From Lachnospiraceae bacterium (lineage in GTDB: Bacteria; Bacillota; Clostridia; Lachnospirales; Lachnospiraceae), in assembly GCA_016288005.1 (NCBI GenBank), contig JAEEXY010000003.1, forward strand, positions 1-64,000: a DNA stretch of 64,000 nucleotides, given 5' to 3'. The position numbers and the translations under genes were made by a program. Positions within the stretch are counted from its first letter, which is position 1, and every line of letters begins with the position of its first letter. The notes beneath the pieces are model-generated. The model saw only the letters and a program-made list of their open reading frames with translations. It had not been told where the DNA came from and ran no database searches. This document shows positions 1 to 8,900 of this stretch, piece after piece.

Positions 1-1216
1 TCTGCTGATTGCCTCCGCTTAAAGACCCTACGGGTGTCTCGCGGCTCGCAGTCTTTATGTTCAAAACTTTTATGTATTCATCCGCAAATGCTTCGGATTC
101 GCTGCGGCTGATCGGCTTGAAGAATCCGTTCATGACCTGCAGCGCAAGTATTATATTCTCTCTTACACTGAGCTCGGCAATGATACCGTCGCGTTTTCTG
201 TCCTCCGCGAGATATCCGATGCCGTGCTTCATCGCGTCGATCGGACGCGTGATCTTTACCGGCTCGCCCTTGATCTTAATATTGCCGCCGGTAACCTTGT
301 CGGCGCCGAAAATGGCTCTGACGCTCTCGCTTCTGCCGGAGCCGAGCAGACCGGTAAATCCGTTGACCTCTCCCTTATGTATGCAGAAATCGAAAGGCAT
401 GGCGTCGCTGCTCGAGAGCCCCTCCGCCTCGTAGAATACCTCTTTGACGCTTTCGTTCTCCTCTTCGCTCTCTCCGAGAGCGCTCAGCTCGTCCAGTTCC
501 TTGCCTATCATCTTTGCGACCAGTTCGACCTGAGGCAGTTCCTCTGTCAGATATTCGCCGACCAGCTCACCGTTTCGCAGAACCGTGATCCTGTCGCTGA
601 CCTCATAAACCTGCTCAAGGAAATGAGTTACGAAGATAATGCCTACGCCCTGCTTTTTCAGGTCTCTCATCAGGTCGAAGAGCATGTTTACTTCTTTGTC
701 GTCGAGTGAAGATGTGGGCTCGTCCAGAATGAGCACCTTACATTTCATATCCACCGCGCGCGCGATCGCCACCATCTGCTGTACCGCGAGCGAGCAGCTT
801 CCGAGCTGCTGTGTGCTCCTCGCTGGGATGCCGAGGCTTGCGAGTATCTCGTCCGCGCGCTGCTCGTAATCCTTATGCTTTATCCACGCGCCGCTCTCCC
901 TGCCGATGAACATGTTCTCGGCAACGGTAAGGTTCGGGCAGAGCGTGATCTCCTGGTAAACAGTACTTATTCCTTTATTCTGCGCGTCCTGGGGCGAACG
1001 GATGCTGACGTTTTCCCCTTCGATGGAGATCACGCCGCCGTCCATCTGATAGACGCCCGTAAGTATCTTGATAAGAGTCGATTTTCCGGCTCCGTTTTCG
1101 CCCATCAGAGCATGGATCTCACCCTTTCTCAGGGTAAAATCGACATTGTGAAGCGCGAGAACTCCGGGGAATCGCTTCTCTATATGACGCATCTGCAGCA
1201 ATGTGTTTTCCTGCAT
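1..1216 (-). CDS. Sugar ABC transporter ATP-binding protein (RbsA/MglA-type), 3' end truncated by window edge
   Basis: Minus-strand open frame reads [50 protein letters not shown]...; Walker A [9 protein letters not shown], second ABC domain ending SLSGGNQQ at the edge. Confidence 0.93.
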   Translation of the reverse strand, partial: [405 protein letters not shown]

Positions 1217-1260
1217 TTTTGAAACCTCACTTGTCTCCTTGATTCCTTACTTTTTCAAAA

Positions 1261-1292
1261 ACGGCGCAGCCTGAATTGCCCAGCTGCGCCGT
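1261..1292 (-). terminator. Hairpin followed by T-run between substrate-binding protein and ABC ATPase genes (possible intra-operon attenuator)
   Basis: ACGGCGCAG...CTGCGCCGT stem; on the minus strand followed by TTTTTGAAAAA. Confidence 0.6.
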
Positions 1293-1318
1293 CATAGATC
1301 ATTCGTTTAATGCTTTGA

Positions 1319-2275
1319 TCATTCGCCGAGACCGTAAGTGTCGATATCGCTCTGAGTAAGCTTTGTTGCGTCAAAGCCCTTCTCCTCGTTGATGATCTTC
1401 TTTGACGAAGGAGCCTTTCCGCTCTTGATCAGATCGCTGATGATCTGAGCCTGGAAAGGTGAGCACTGTCCGTCATAGTTCCACTTGCCTGCGAGCAGTT
1501 CTCTTAATGCCCACTTATTGCAGTCGAAGCCCATAACGATAACCTTGCCGTCAACACCGTGGGTGATACCGTTCTCATCAAGAGCCGCAACGGCACCCTT
1601 TGCCATACCGTCGTTCTCTGCGTAGATAACGTTGAAATCTTCACCGCTGTTGATAACGGACTCAACGATCTTCTTAGCTTCTGCCTCATCCCATGTAGCT
1701 GTCTGCTGAACAACCTTTGTCATCTTGCCCGAAGCAAACTGAGCGTCAAGAGCACCTGTACGTCCGATCTGTGCGTCGGAACCCATAGCTCCCTGGATGT
1801 GGATAACCTTGTACTCGGGAAGGTTCTGGCTGAGCAGCCAGTTAACAGCTGTCTCGCCTTCCTTAGCCATGTCTGAAACAACCGCTGCCTCATAGAGGTC
1901 TTCGCTTACATCGATCATACGGTCGAATAAATAAACCTTGATGCCGGCTTCCTTAGCCTTTTTGAGAACTGCATCCCATCCTGTAGTCTCGGCTGCGGAA
2001 ATAAGCAGATAATCAACGCCCTCTGTGATGAAGCCCTGAGCAGCCTGAAGCTGATCGTCGTTCTTGATGCTGTAGTAGGTCTTCAGATCATAGCCGTTTT
2101 CCTTTGAGAAAACTGCTTCCATGTCCTTAACGTTAGCCTCGCGGTAACCGGACTCCGAAGGGGGGTTGTTAACAACACCGACCTTGATGTTTCCCGACTT
2201 CTTTGAGCATGCGCTCATCGAAAATGCCAGGATAAGAACCAAAACGATTGACAGAACCTTTGAAATTTTCCTCAT
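1319..2275 (-). CDS. Sugar ABC transporter substrate-binding protein (periplasmic-binding fold, lipoprotein)
   Basis: Lipobox-type signal VLILAFSMSACSKK; VGVVNNPPSESGYREANVKDMEAVF periplasmic sugar-binding pattern. Confidence 0.9.
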   Translation of the reverse strand: MRKISKVLSIVLVLILAFSMSACSKKSGNIKVGVVNNPPSESGYREANVKDMEAVFSKENGYDLKTYYSIKNDDQLQAAQGFITEGVDYLLISAAETTGWDAVLKKAKEAGIKVYLFDRMIDVSEDLYEAAVVSDMAKEGETAVNWLLSQNLPEYKVIHIQGAMGSDAQIGRTGALDAQFASGKMTKVVQQTATWDEAEAKKIVESVINSGEDFNVIYAENDGMAKGAVAALDENGITHGVDGKVIVMGFDCNKWALRELLAGKWNYDGQCSPFQAQIISDLIKSGKAPSSKKIINEEKGFDATKLTQSDIDTYGLGE

Positions 2276-2423
2276 TACATTCTCCTCCTTAAAAATTACG
2301 GCATTTCGCCGTCTGAGAAAAGGATATCCGATTTATCGGAGGAGGTAAATCAATGTTCGTTTCGTCTTGGTTGAATTTAATCTCGGATTATCTCACGTTT
2401 TCGAAAAAAAGTTGAATATTGTT

Positions 2424-3680
2424 TTACTCGGGTTGGTTTTGATACTGCGTGCGATATTCCGAGGGTGTCATACCGATATTTTTCTTGAATATATAACTGA
2501 AATAATGCGCGTCGTTATAGCCGGCCTCACGCGCGATCTGCGAGGTCTTGAAGTTCGTCTGGCGCAGCAGCTCCTTCGCTTTGTTCAGCCTCAGATAGAT
2601 CAGATACTCGGTAAAGGTCTGCCCGTTCTGCTGGGAAAAAACCGTGGAAAAGCGGCTGTTGCTCATATTCACGGCCTTTGCGACATCCTGCAGCATCAGG
2701 TTCGGATCGTTGAAATGCTGCGCCATATAGAGCTTTGCATCGCTGATCACGGAAGGAGTCCTGCGGTCGTCCGCCGGCTCGCCCATCTCGCGCACGCCGA
2801 GGATTATCGCTTTTTCGTCGGTGCGCTCCGCGAGCAGATGACGGATATGTCTGGCCGCCCTGAAGCTGTTGTATATCCTGGCAGGTTCGTCAACGATATC
2901 GCCGATACCCACACGAATGCCGGTACAGCCGCAGCGTTCGAGCTCCCGTACCAGAGACGAGGCAAAAGCATAGGCCCTCTCTTCCGCGTCCTCAGCCGTA
3001 TCGCCGAGCACGAGCAGTCTGGTCCCCGTCCTGCCCGGAGATGACAGAACTATGCCGCCGCTGCTGTCCGCAAGCGACGCCGCAGCCTCCTGTCCCTCTC
3101 CCGTAGGGTTAAATGCCGCATCGGTCACCGCATAGTATTTCGCGGGAACGGGACTCCCCATGACCGCCAGTTGCTTCAGTACATTGCCCGCGTCCTCTTC
3201 CGCCGCCTCATCGGAAAACAGCGATCCTATCAGTTTCTCCTTGAGGAATCTGCCGTCGCTTTCCATGCGGGCGCGCAGGCTCGCCGCGTGCTCGAAGGTT
3301 TTTCGCTCCTCCGCCAGCTGGGCGCTCACCTTGTCCAGTACGGCACGAAGCTCGCCTGCATTGATGGGTTTCAGCATATACTCCCTGACGCCCAGCTGAA
3401 TGCACTGTCTCGCGTACTCAAACTCATCGTAACCGCTCAGGACTATGATCCCTATCCAGGGCATCTGCGCGCGCAGCGTCCTGCACAGCTCGATGCCGTC
3501 CATGAACGGCATTTTGATATCGGTGATCACGATGTCCGGGTTTGTGTCCCTGATCATCGGAAGCGCCATTTCCCCGTCGGGCGCCTCGCCGACCAGCGTA
3601 TACGGAGTCTCATCCCACGGGAAAGACTCCCTGATGCCCTCCCTTACGACTATCTCGTCATCAGCCAGAAACACTTTCAT
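2424..3680 (-). CDS. Response regulator, CheY receiver + AraC-type HTH (YesN-like)
   Basis: MKVFLADDEIVVREGIRESFPW...DIVITDIKMPFMDGIEL; C-terminal HTH_18 IAREAGYNDAHYFSYIFKKNIGMTPSEYR. Confidence 0.95.
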   Translation of the reverse strand: MKVFLADDEIVVREGIRESFPWDETPYTLVGEAPDGEMALPMIRDTNPDIVITDIKMPFMDGIELCRTLRAQMPWIGIIVLSGYDEFEYARQCIQLGVREYMLKPINAGELRAVLDKVSAQLAEERKTFEHAASLRARMESDGRFLKEKLIGSLFSDEAAEEDAGNVLKQLAVMGSPVPAKYYAVTDAAFNPTGEGQEAAASLADSSGGIVLSSPGRTGTRLLVLGDTAEDAEERAYAFASSLVRELERCGCTGIRVGIGDIVDEPARIYNSFRAARHIRHLLAERTDEKAIILGVREMGEPADDRRTPSVISDAKLYMAQHFNDPNLMLQDVAKAVNMSNSRFSTVFSQQNGQTFTEYLIYLRLNKAKELLRQTNFKTSQIAREAGYNDAHYFSYIFKKNIGMTPSEYRTQYQNQPE

Positions 3681-5142
3681 TGTCGGAAATCTCCTCTCTC
3701 GTACGGCACGGCACCTTAAAGCTTACCTCGGTACCGTCGGCGCCGCTTTCGATCTTCAGGCCGTCAGCCTGGTTATAATAAAGACGTATCCTTAAATTGA
3801 CATTGACCAGTCCGAAACCGCCCGAACCCTCGCTGACCGTGGGCCGGCCCTGCTTCATCCTCTCGCTGAGCGCCTTAAGCTGCTCCGCGGTCATGCCCGA
3901 GCCCGTATCGCGGACGCTGAAAATGAGGAATCCGTCCTCCAGCCTTCCCGAAACGCTGATCGTTCCGCCGCCCCTCTTGATCTTGATGCCGTGGTAGAGC
4001 GCGTTCTCCACGAGCGGCTGCAGCAGGAGCTTAAGTATATAATAATCGCCTATCTCATCGGGTATGTCGATCTCGTAATGCATGATATCGCGGTATCTGG
4101 TCTGCTGGATCTTAAGATAGCCTTCGATATGCTTCTTTTCCTGGCTGATCGGTATCCAGTCTGCGCCCGACGAAAGGCTTATCCTGAAGAAATCGGAGAG
4201 CGCGCTGGTCAGGTGGATTACCTCGTCCTTTTCGCCGGCTTCGGCCTTCCAGACGATCGCGTCGAGCGTATTGTACAGGAAATGAGGGTTGATCTGCGCC
4301 TGCAGTGTCCTCAGCTCCGCCTTTCGCAGGTTTCTGCCGTCGCGCAGGCTCTGCTCCATCATATTTTCCAGATGGTCTGCCATCGTATTGACCTGCATGG
4401 TCAGGTTCCTCAGCTCCGAAACATCGGTGTCCGGAAGCCTCGCGTCGAGTGTTCCCTTCGCCAGCTGCGCCGCAACCTCCTCCAGCCTCTCGATCGGCTG
4501 GCGCACGGAATCCGCCGTAGCCTTAACCGTGCGGTTTCTGAAGAGCAGCGCGATGAAAACGATTATCACCTCCGCCGCAGCGGTAAGTATGATGACCAGC
4601 CTCAGGCTCAGACTCATCTGCGCGGTCGAATGTATCTCCTGCGCGATATAATCGTTCAGCATGCTGTCAACGAGAGATGCCACGCCTCTTATCTCGCCGA
4701 GGACCTCCTCGTTGCGCACAACGGGGACCTCACGGTCTATGTTGTCCCGTATACGGTCGACATAGTTCTCGAGCGTCTGCATCGTGCGGCTCGCGATGAT
4801 AAGCGACAGTCTGTTTTCCGATCCGGTCTGTTCGGTGATCGTCTCGATCGTCAGATCCACGTCATGGATCTTGTTATATATGCCGCTTTCCGGAAAGGAC
4901 TCACGTCCGCTGACTATGTTCCAGGCCGCACCGGGAATGTCCTCGATAACGGCGGTCTTCAGGTCCGCGATAGTCTCGGTTCGCGCGATGGCGCTGTGAT
5001 ATTTCCAGGCATAAAAAAGCATAAGGACCAGACTGATGATGATCGGAAATACCAGCATCAGCACCAGCTTGTGGCTCAGGTCGTTGATCCGCCCGAGTAT
5101 GCTCTTTTCTTTTTTGATCTTTCCCGTCATCTCCAAACTCAT
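3661..5142 (-). CDS. Sensor histidine kinase (YesM-like, HAMP + His_kinase)
   Basis: LQAQINPHFLYNTLDAIVWKAE H-box; SGGFGLVNVNLRIRLYY ATP-binding region; overlaps the response regulator gene. Confidence 0.95.
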   Translation of the reverse strand: MSLEMTGKIKKEKSILGRINDLSHKLVLMLVFPIIISLVLMLFYAWKYHSAIARTETIADLKTAVIEDIPGAAWNIVSGRESFPESGIYNKIHDVDLTIETITEQTGSENRLSLIIASRTMQTLENYVDRIRDNIDREVPVVRNEEVLGEIRGVASLVDSMLNDYIAQEIHSTAQMSLSLRLVIILTAAAEVIIVFIALLFRNRTVKATADSVRQPIERLEEVAAQLAKGTLDARLPDTDVSELRNLTMQVNTMADHLENMMEQSLRDGRNLRKAELRTLQAQINPHFLYNTLDAIVWKAEAGEKDEVIHLTSALSDFFRISLSSGADWIPISQEKKHIEGYLKIQQTRYRDIMHYEIDIPDEIGDYYILKLLLQPLVENALYHGIKIKRGGGTISVSGRLEDGFLIFSVRDTGSGMTAEQLKALSERMKQGRPTVSEGSGGFGLVNVNLRIRLYYNQADGLKIESGADGTEVSFKVPCRTREEISDNESVSG

Positions 5143-5146
5143 AGGC

Positions 5147-6121
5147 TCAATACCCTCTGGGCGCGAGCGTCGTCAGATCCTGCTCGTCGCTGAACACCTG
5201 CTCCTCGGGGTGGATCACCGCATCCACCTTTTCCCCGGCTTTCAGCATGAAAACCGTCTCCATAAGCGCCTTTCCGAGCTTGGGCGTACACTCCACCACG
5301 CAGTTGATCCTGCCCTCTTTGAGCACATCGATGGCCTCCTGCCCGCCGTCTATCGATATGATGATCATGTCCTTTCCCGGCACATAGCCCGCCTTCTCGA
5401 TCTCGGGCAGCGCGCCGAGCGTCATCTCGTCATTGTGGCTGAAAACCACGTCTATCGTGTCGGAATAGGTCCTGAGCAGATACCTCATGCACTCCGCTCC
5501 GCGGCTCTTTAAGAAATCCCCGTCGATGCTCTCGAGTATGTTCATCCTGCCGTCGGCCGCTATCGTATCGTAAAAACCGGCCTGACGCTGCCTCATCGGC
5601 GTGGAATTCTCAGTGCCCGTGATCTCCACGATATTTACCTGCTCGAGTCCGAGCGCGTCGGCCTTGCGGATAAGGTACTCGGCCGCCATCACGCCCTCAC
5701 GGTAGAAATCAGCACCTATAAGGCAGGTCGTCAGATCCACCTTCTCAGTGCTTATGTCGCGGTCGACAAGTATCACAGGTATGCCCGCGTCTTTGGCCTC
5801 AAGGAGCACGTTGTCCCAGCCCTCCTCGACGATGGGCGAAAATGCGATAACATCCACCTTATAGGCGATAAACCGCCTGATCGCGTCGATCTGGTTCTCC
5901 TGCTTCTGGTTTGCGTTCTCGAGCATCAGGCTGACCCCGTAGCGATCCGCCTGTTCCTCTATGTCTTTGGTATTTCCTATGCGCCACGCGCTCTCCGAAC
6001 CGAGCTGGCTGAACCCAAGCAAAACCTTCGGTTCGGTCGGCTCATCGACGGTCTTCGAACAGCTCACCGACATGGCCACGAGCAGAATACATACTGCTCC
6101 CGCAATAAGTCTTTTCAACAT
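5147..6121 (-). CDS. Sugar-binding lipoprotein (YtfQ-like periplasmic-binding fold)
   Basis: MLKRLIAGAVCILLVAMSVSCSK lipobox; VLLGFSQLGSESAWRIGNTKDIEEQA, VILVDRDI, VVFSHNDEMTLGAL. Confidence 0.9.
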   Translation of the reverse strand: MLKRLIAGAVCILLVAMSVSCSKTVDEPTEPKVLLGFSQLGSESAWRIGNTKDIEEQADRYGVSLMLENANQKQENQIDAIRRFIAYKVDVIAFSPIVEEGWDNVLLEAKDAGIPVILVDRDISTEKVDLTTCLIGADFYREGVMAAEYLIRKADALGLEQVNIVEITGTENSTPMRQRQAGFYDTIAADGRMNILESIDGDFLKSRGAECMRYLLRTYSDTIDVVFSHNDEMTLGALPEIEKAGYVPGKDMIIISIDGGQEAIDVLKEGRINCVVECTPKLGKALMETVFMLKAGEKVDAVIHPEEQVFSDEQDLTTLAPRGY

Positions 6122-6250
6122 TTTGTAATCCCCGTTTCCCCCGTAAATGCCGAGCGTGATACCGCTCTTATCCCATTGTAACCCACAGATTCGCCAAAAT
6201 ACAACACAAAAAGCAAAGAGAGCGAAGGTTTTCTCCGCTCTCCCAAATAC

Positions 6251-8065
6251 TTACAGTTCAAATGCATCTGACAAACCGCTCTCGGCCCAGCGCTTCTCCA
6301 GTTCTTTCCTCTCGGAGTTGCTCTCCCAGTTGGGGATCGGTATGCCTATGTTAAGCCGCTCGAATATCGTATCGAGGCCCTCGGGCTTGTGGTACATGTA
6401 TCCCTGCGCGAGCTCACATCCTATATCTATCAGGAACTGTTTCTGCTCCTCCGTCTCCATGCCTTCGCAAAGCGTATGTATGCCGAGCTTCTTTGCCGCT
6501 GCGACCATTGCCTTTAATATGATCCTGTTCGCTCCGTTATGCGCGTCAAGATTCCTCAGCAGGTCCATGTCAAACTTGATCAGATCGATGTCAAAGCTGC
6601 TGAATACGTTAAGCGAAGAGTATCCGCTGCCGAAATCGTCCACCCAAAGCTGAAATCCGCTCTTTTTGATCGCGGCGAGCTGCTCGTGGAACCTGTCCGT
6701 GGCGCTCACGAGTCCCTGCTCGGTGATCTCGATCATGAAATAGCTCTTGTCGATGCCGTAATCCTCGATATGATACTTTTTAATGATGCGTTCGAGCTCG
6801 GCCGCAACCTCGATATAGTCGAAGTCCTGCCTCGAAAAATTGACCGATACCGGAAGCATCGGAAGTCCCGCACGATGACGCAGCTCCAGCTCCCTGCATA
6901 CCTGCTCGAACATGTAGAGATCGAGTTCGTGCATCAGATGGTATTTTTCAAGTGCCGGGATGAATTCATCGGGAGGTATCATGCCCTTAACGGGATCCTT
7001 CCATCTCGCCAGCGCCTCAAAGCCCATGCCGTTGCCCGTTTCCAGCCTCAGGAAGCACTGGTAATAAACCTTTATCCAGCCGTTGTTCATGGCCTTATAG
7101 AAGTTTTCGACCACATATCTGTCATGGCGGAAGCGTGTATCGTCGTCTTCCACGTAAAATTTGTATACGGTGTTCAGATCGTCGCTGATCAGCTTATTGG
7201 CACGGATTGCGTGATCGACGGCCGCAGCGGTGCTCGTAAAACCGTCTCCGACGCAGATGCCCGCATGGATACCCGTCGTGATGCCGAACGCATCGGCCTT
7301 GATCCGGTCGTTGATCCGGTTAAGCTTTGTTCCGAGTTCGTCCCTGTCCGTAAACTTATCTATAACTACAAAGTGATCGTCTGCCGCGCGCACCACCAGT
7401 CCCTGTCCGAACTCATCGGAAAGTACCCTCGCGACCAGCAGGAGCAGCTGGTCACCGCGCTTAAAGCCGTACTGGTTATTATAGAACTGCATCGAGTCGA
7501 CATCGAAGTACATTACGACAGGCTCCGTTCCGCCGATCCTTATCTCGCGTACCCTGTCCTCCGAGCATTTGTTCAGATAGTTCAGATTGGGCAGTCCCGT
7601 CAGCAGATCGGTATAGAATTCGTCGCGGAGGAAAAGATTGTATCTGGTAACGAGGTCAGAGACATATTCCTCATGACATGACATGTCGGCATAAGCCACC
7701 ACCGCCACTTCATTGCCGTCCGGAAGCTGCTGCCAGTATCCTACCGCATGGATCATGCGGTAATCGGATTCAATGCCCTTTCTGCTCCTGAACATGACAT
7801 CATACTGACCATGCTTTTTCAGGAATTCCCCTTCGACGACCTTGATCTTTGAGATATCGTCGGGATGGATTTTTTCGAAGAATCCCCCGGCCGACCGGGA
7901 TCCGAAATACTGTCTGGCCTTCTCGCGGTCCAGACCGTGAAATGCCAGAAGACCGTCGGACATAAGAACAGGCATGAGTGCCCCGTTATCGTCCATGGTG
8001 ATCATGAGCAGTGGAACTGCCGAGCTCTCGTATATTTTTCTGATTTCCTGCGGGATTGTTATCAT
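6251..8065 (-). CDS. PAS-like/GGDEF-EAL protein; GGDEF site degenerate, EAL motifs intact
   Basis: YTDLLTGLPNLNYL...RAADDHFVVI in place of GGDEF; FEALARWKDP, NFSRQDF, EITEQ, DDFGSGYSSL, CEGMETEEQ. Confidence 0.93.
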   Translation of the reverse strand: MITIPQEIRKIYESSAVPLLMITMDDNGALMPVLMSDGLLAFHGLDREKARQYFGSRSAGGFFEKIHPDDISKIKVVEGEFLKKHGQYDVMFRSRKGIESDYRMIHAVGYWQQLPDGNEVAVVAYADMSCHEEYVSDLVTRYNLFLRDEFYTDLLTGLPNLNYLNKCSEDRVREIRIGGTEPVVMYFDVDSMQFYNNQYGFKRGDQLLLLVARVLSDEFGQGLVVRAADDHFVVIDKFTDRDELGTKLNRINDRIKADAFGITTGIHAGICVGDGFTSTAAAVDHAIRANKLISDDLNTVYKFYVEDDDTRFRHDRYVVENFYKAMNNGWIKVYYQCFLRLETGNGMGFEALARWKDPVKGMIPPDEFIPALEKYHLMHELDLYMFEQVCRELELRHRAGLPMLPVSVNFSRQDFDYIEVAAELERIIKKYHIEDYGIDKSYFMIEITEQGLVSATDRFHEQLAAIKKSGFQLWVDDFGSGYSSLNVFSSFDIDLIKFDMDLLRNLDAHNGANRIILKAMVAAAKKLGIHTLCEGMETEEQKQFLIDIGCELAQGYMYHKPEGLDTIFERLNIGIPIPNWESNSERKELEKRWAESGLSDAFEL

Positions 8066-8321
8066 GTTTACTCCTTTTGTGAAAACAGCAGAGTATAGTG
8101 CTTGATTTTATATTATCACACACTAGCAGGAAAAGATAGGACTAATATTGGTTTTTATTTGTATTTTCTTGCAACATATATCAATTTTATTTTTTGACAG
8201 AAAAAATATTATTTTTTAAAAAATTTCAAAAAAAGTATAGACAAGTGAAGGTAAATTACTCATAATATTCTTATAAGAGTTAAATTCTCTTTAAATTTTT
8301 CCCCGAACGGAGGACACGCTC

Positions 8322-8618
8322 TTGGGAAATCAGGTGTATTCCAGAAACGAATATATCATCATCAAGATGAACCGAGGCTTCATCGTCATCAACAAAAGGA
8401 AGCCCTTCGCCGAAGGGCACACGCACATCAAAACCTTTAAGACAGCCAAATATCTTGTAGACCTGGCCATACATAACAGTATGCCTTACAATCTGTCTCT
8501 CTATTTGCTGACTTCGCTGACGAGGATAAGTGAAAACGAGACGTACAAACGAAAGATCTTCGATCTGATCGCAAACAAGAGAAACAGGGGTCTGCGAAGA
8601 TATCGAAGATCTGCATGA
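8322..8618 (+). CDS. Uncharacterised small basic protein (98 aa), TTG start
   Basis: GGAGG ~8 nt upstream of TTG; plausible coding composition (FKTAKYLVDLAIHNSMPYNLSLYLLTSL); terminator-like hairpin downstream. Confidence 0.65.
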   Translation: MGNQVYSRNEYIIIKMNRGFIVINKRKPFAEGHTHIKTFKTAKYLVDLAIHNSMPYNLSLYLLTSLTRISENETYKRKIFDLIANKRNRGLRRYRRSA

Positions 8619-8682
8619 TCTGAAAAAACTCAATATTCTGTTTTTTGCCCGAAGTATCCTTCGTGGGGGTACTTTCGCTCTC

Positions 8683-8711
8683 TAAAAGCCGCCCGGGGCT
8701 TTATTTTTTTG
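8683..8711 (+). terminator. Rho-independent terminator-like hairpin
   Basis: AAAGCC-GCCC-GGGGCTTTATTTTTTT. Confidence 0.6.
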
Positions 8712-8719
8712 CCGAAATA

Positions 8720-8899
8720 GTAACTATTCACAGTTAATCTGAAAAAGGACAAATCGCAAGCTTGCTTGCAGATTCGTCCTTGTACAGATTACGCTGTGGA
8801 AGCTGGCCAAAACACACGAGTAATCGCAAGCTGCGAAGCAGCGGCTTCCGCCAAAGGCGGAAGGATTATGAGTGTTTTGGGGCAGCTGTGAATAGTTAC
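8720..8899. repeat. MITE-like / nested-hairpin element with 14-nt perfect terminal inverted repeats
   Basis: GTAACTATTCACAG (8720-8733) and CTGTGAATAGTTAC (8886-8899); inside are hairpin 8735-8791 (TAATCTG..CAGATTA, AAGGAC..GTCCTT, GCAAGC-TT-GCTTGC) and hairpin 8807-8880 (CCAAAACAC..GTGTTTTGG, TAATC..GATTA, CTTCCGCC-AAA-GGCGGAAG). Confidence 0.8.
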
Positions 8900-8900
8900 G

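Noticed and set aside
3991-5193. 400-aa plus-strand ORF
   Set aside because: Antisense to the well-supported YesM-like kinase; no domain-like motifs.
6539-7681. 380-aa plus-strand ORF
   Set aside because: Shadow of the GGDEF-EAL gene.
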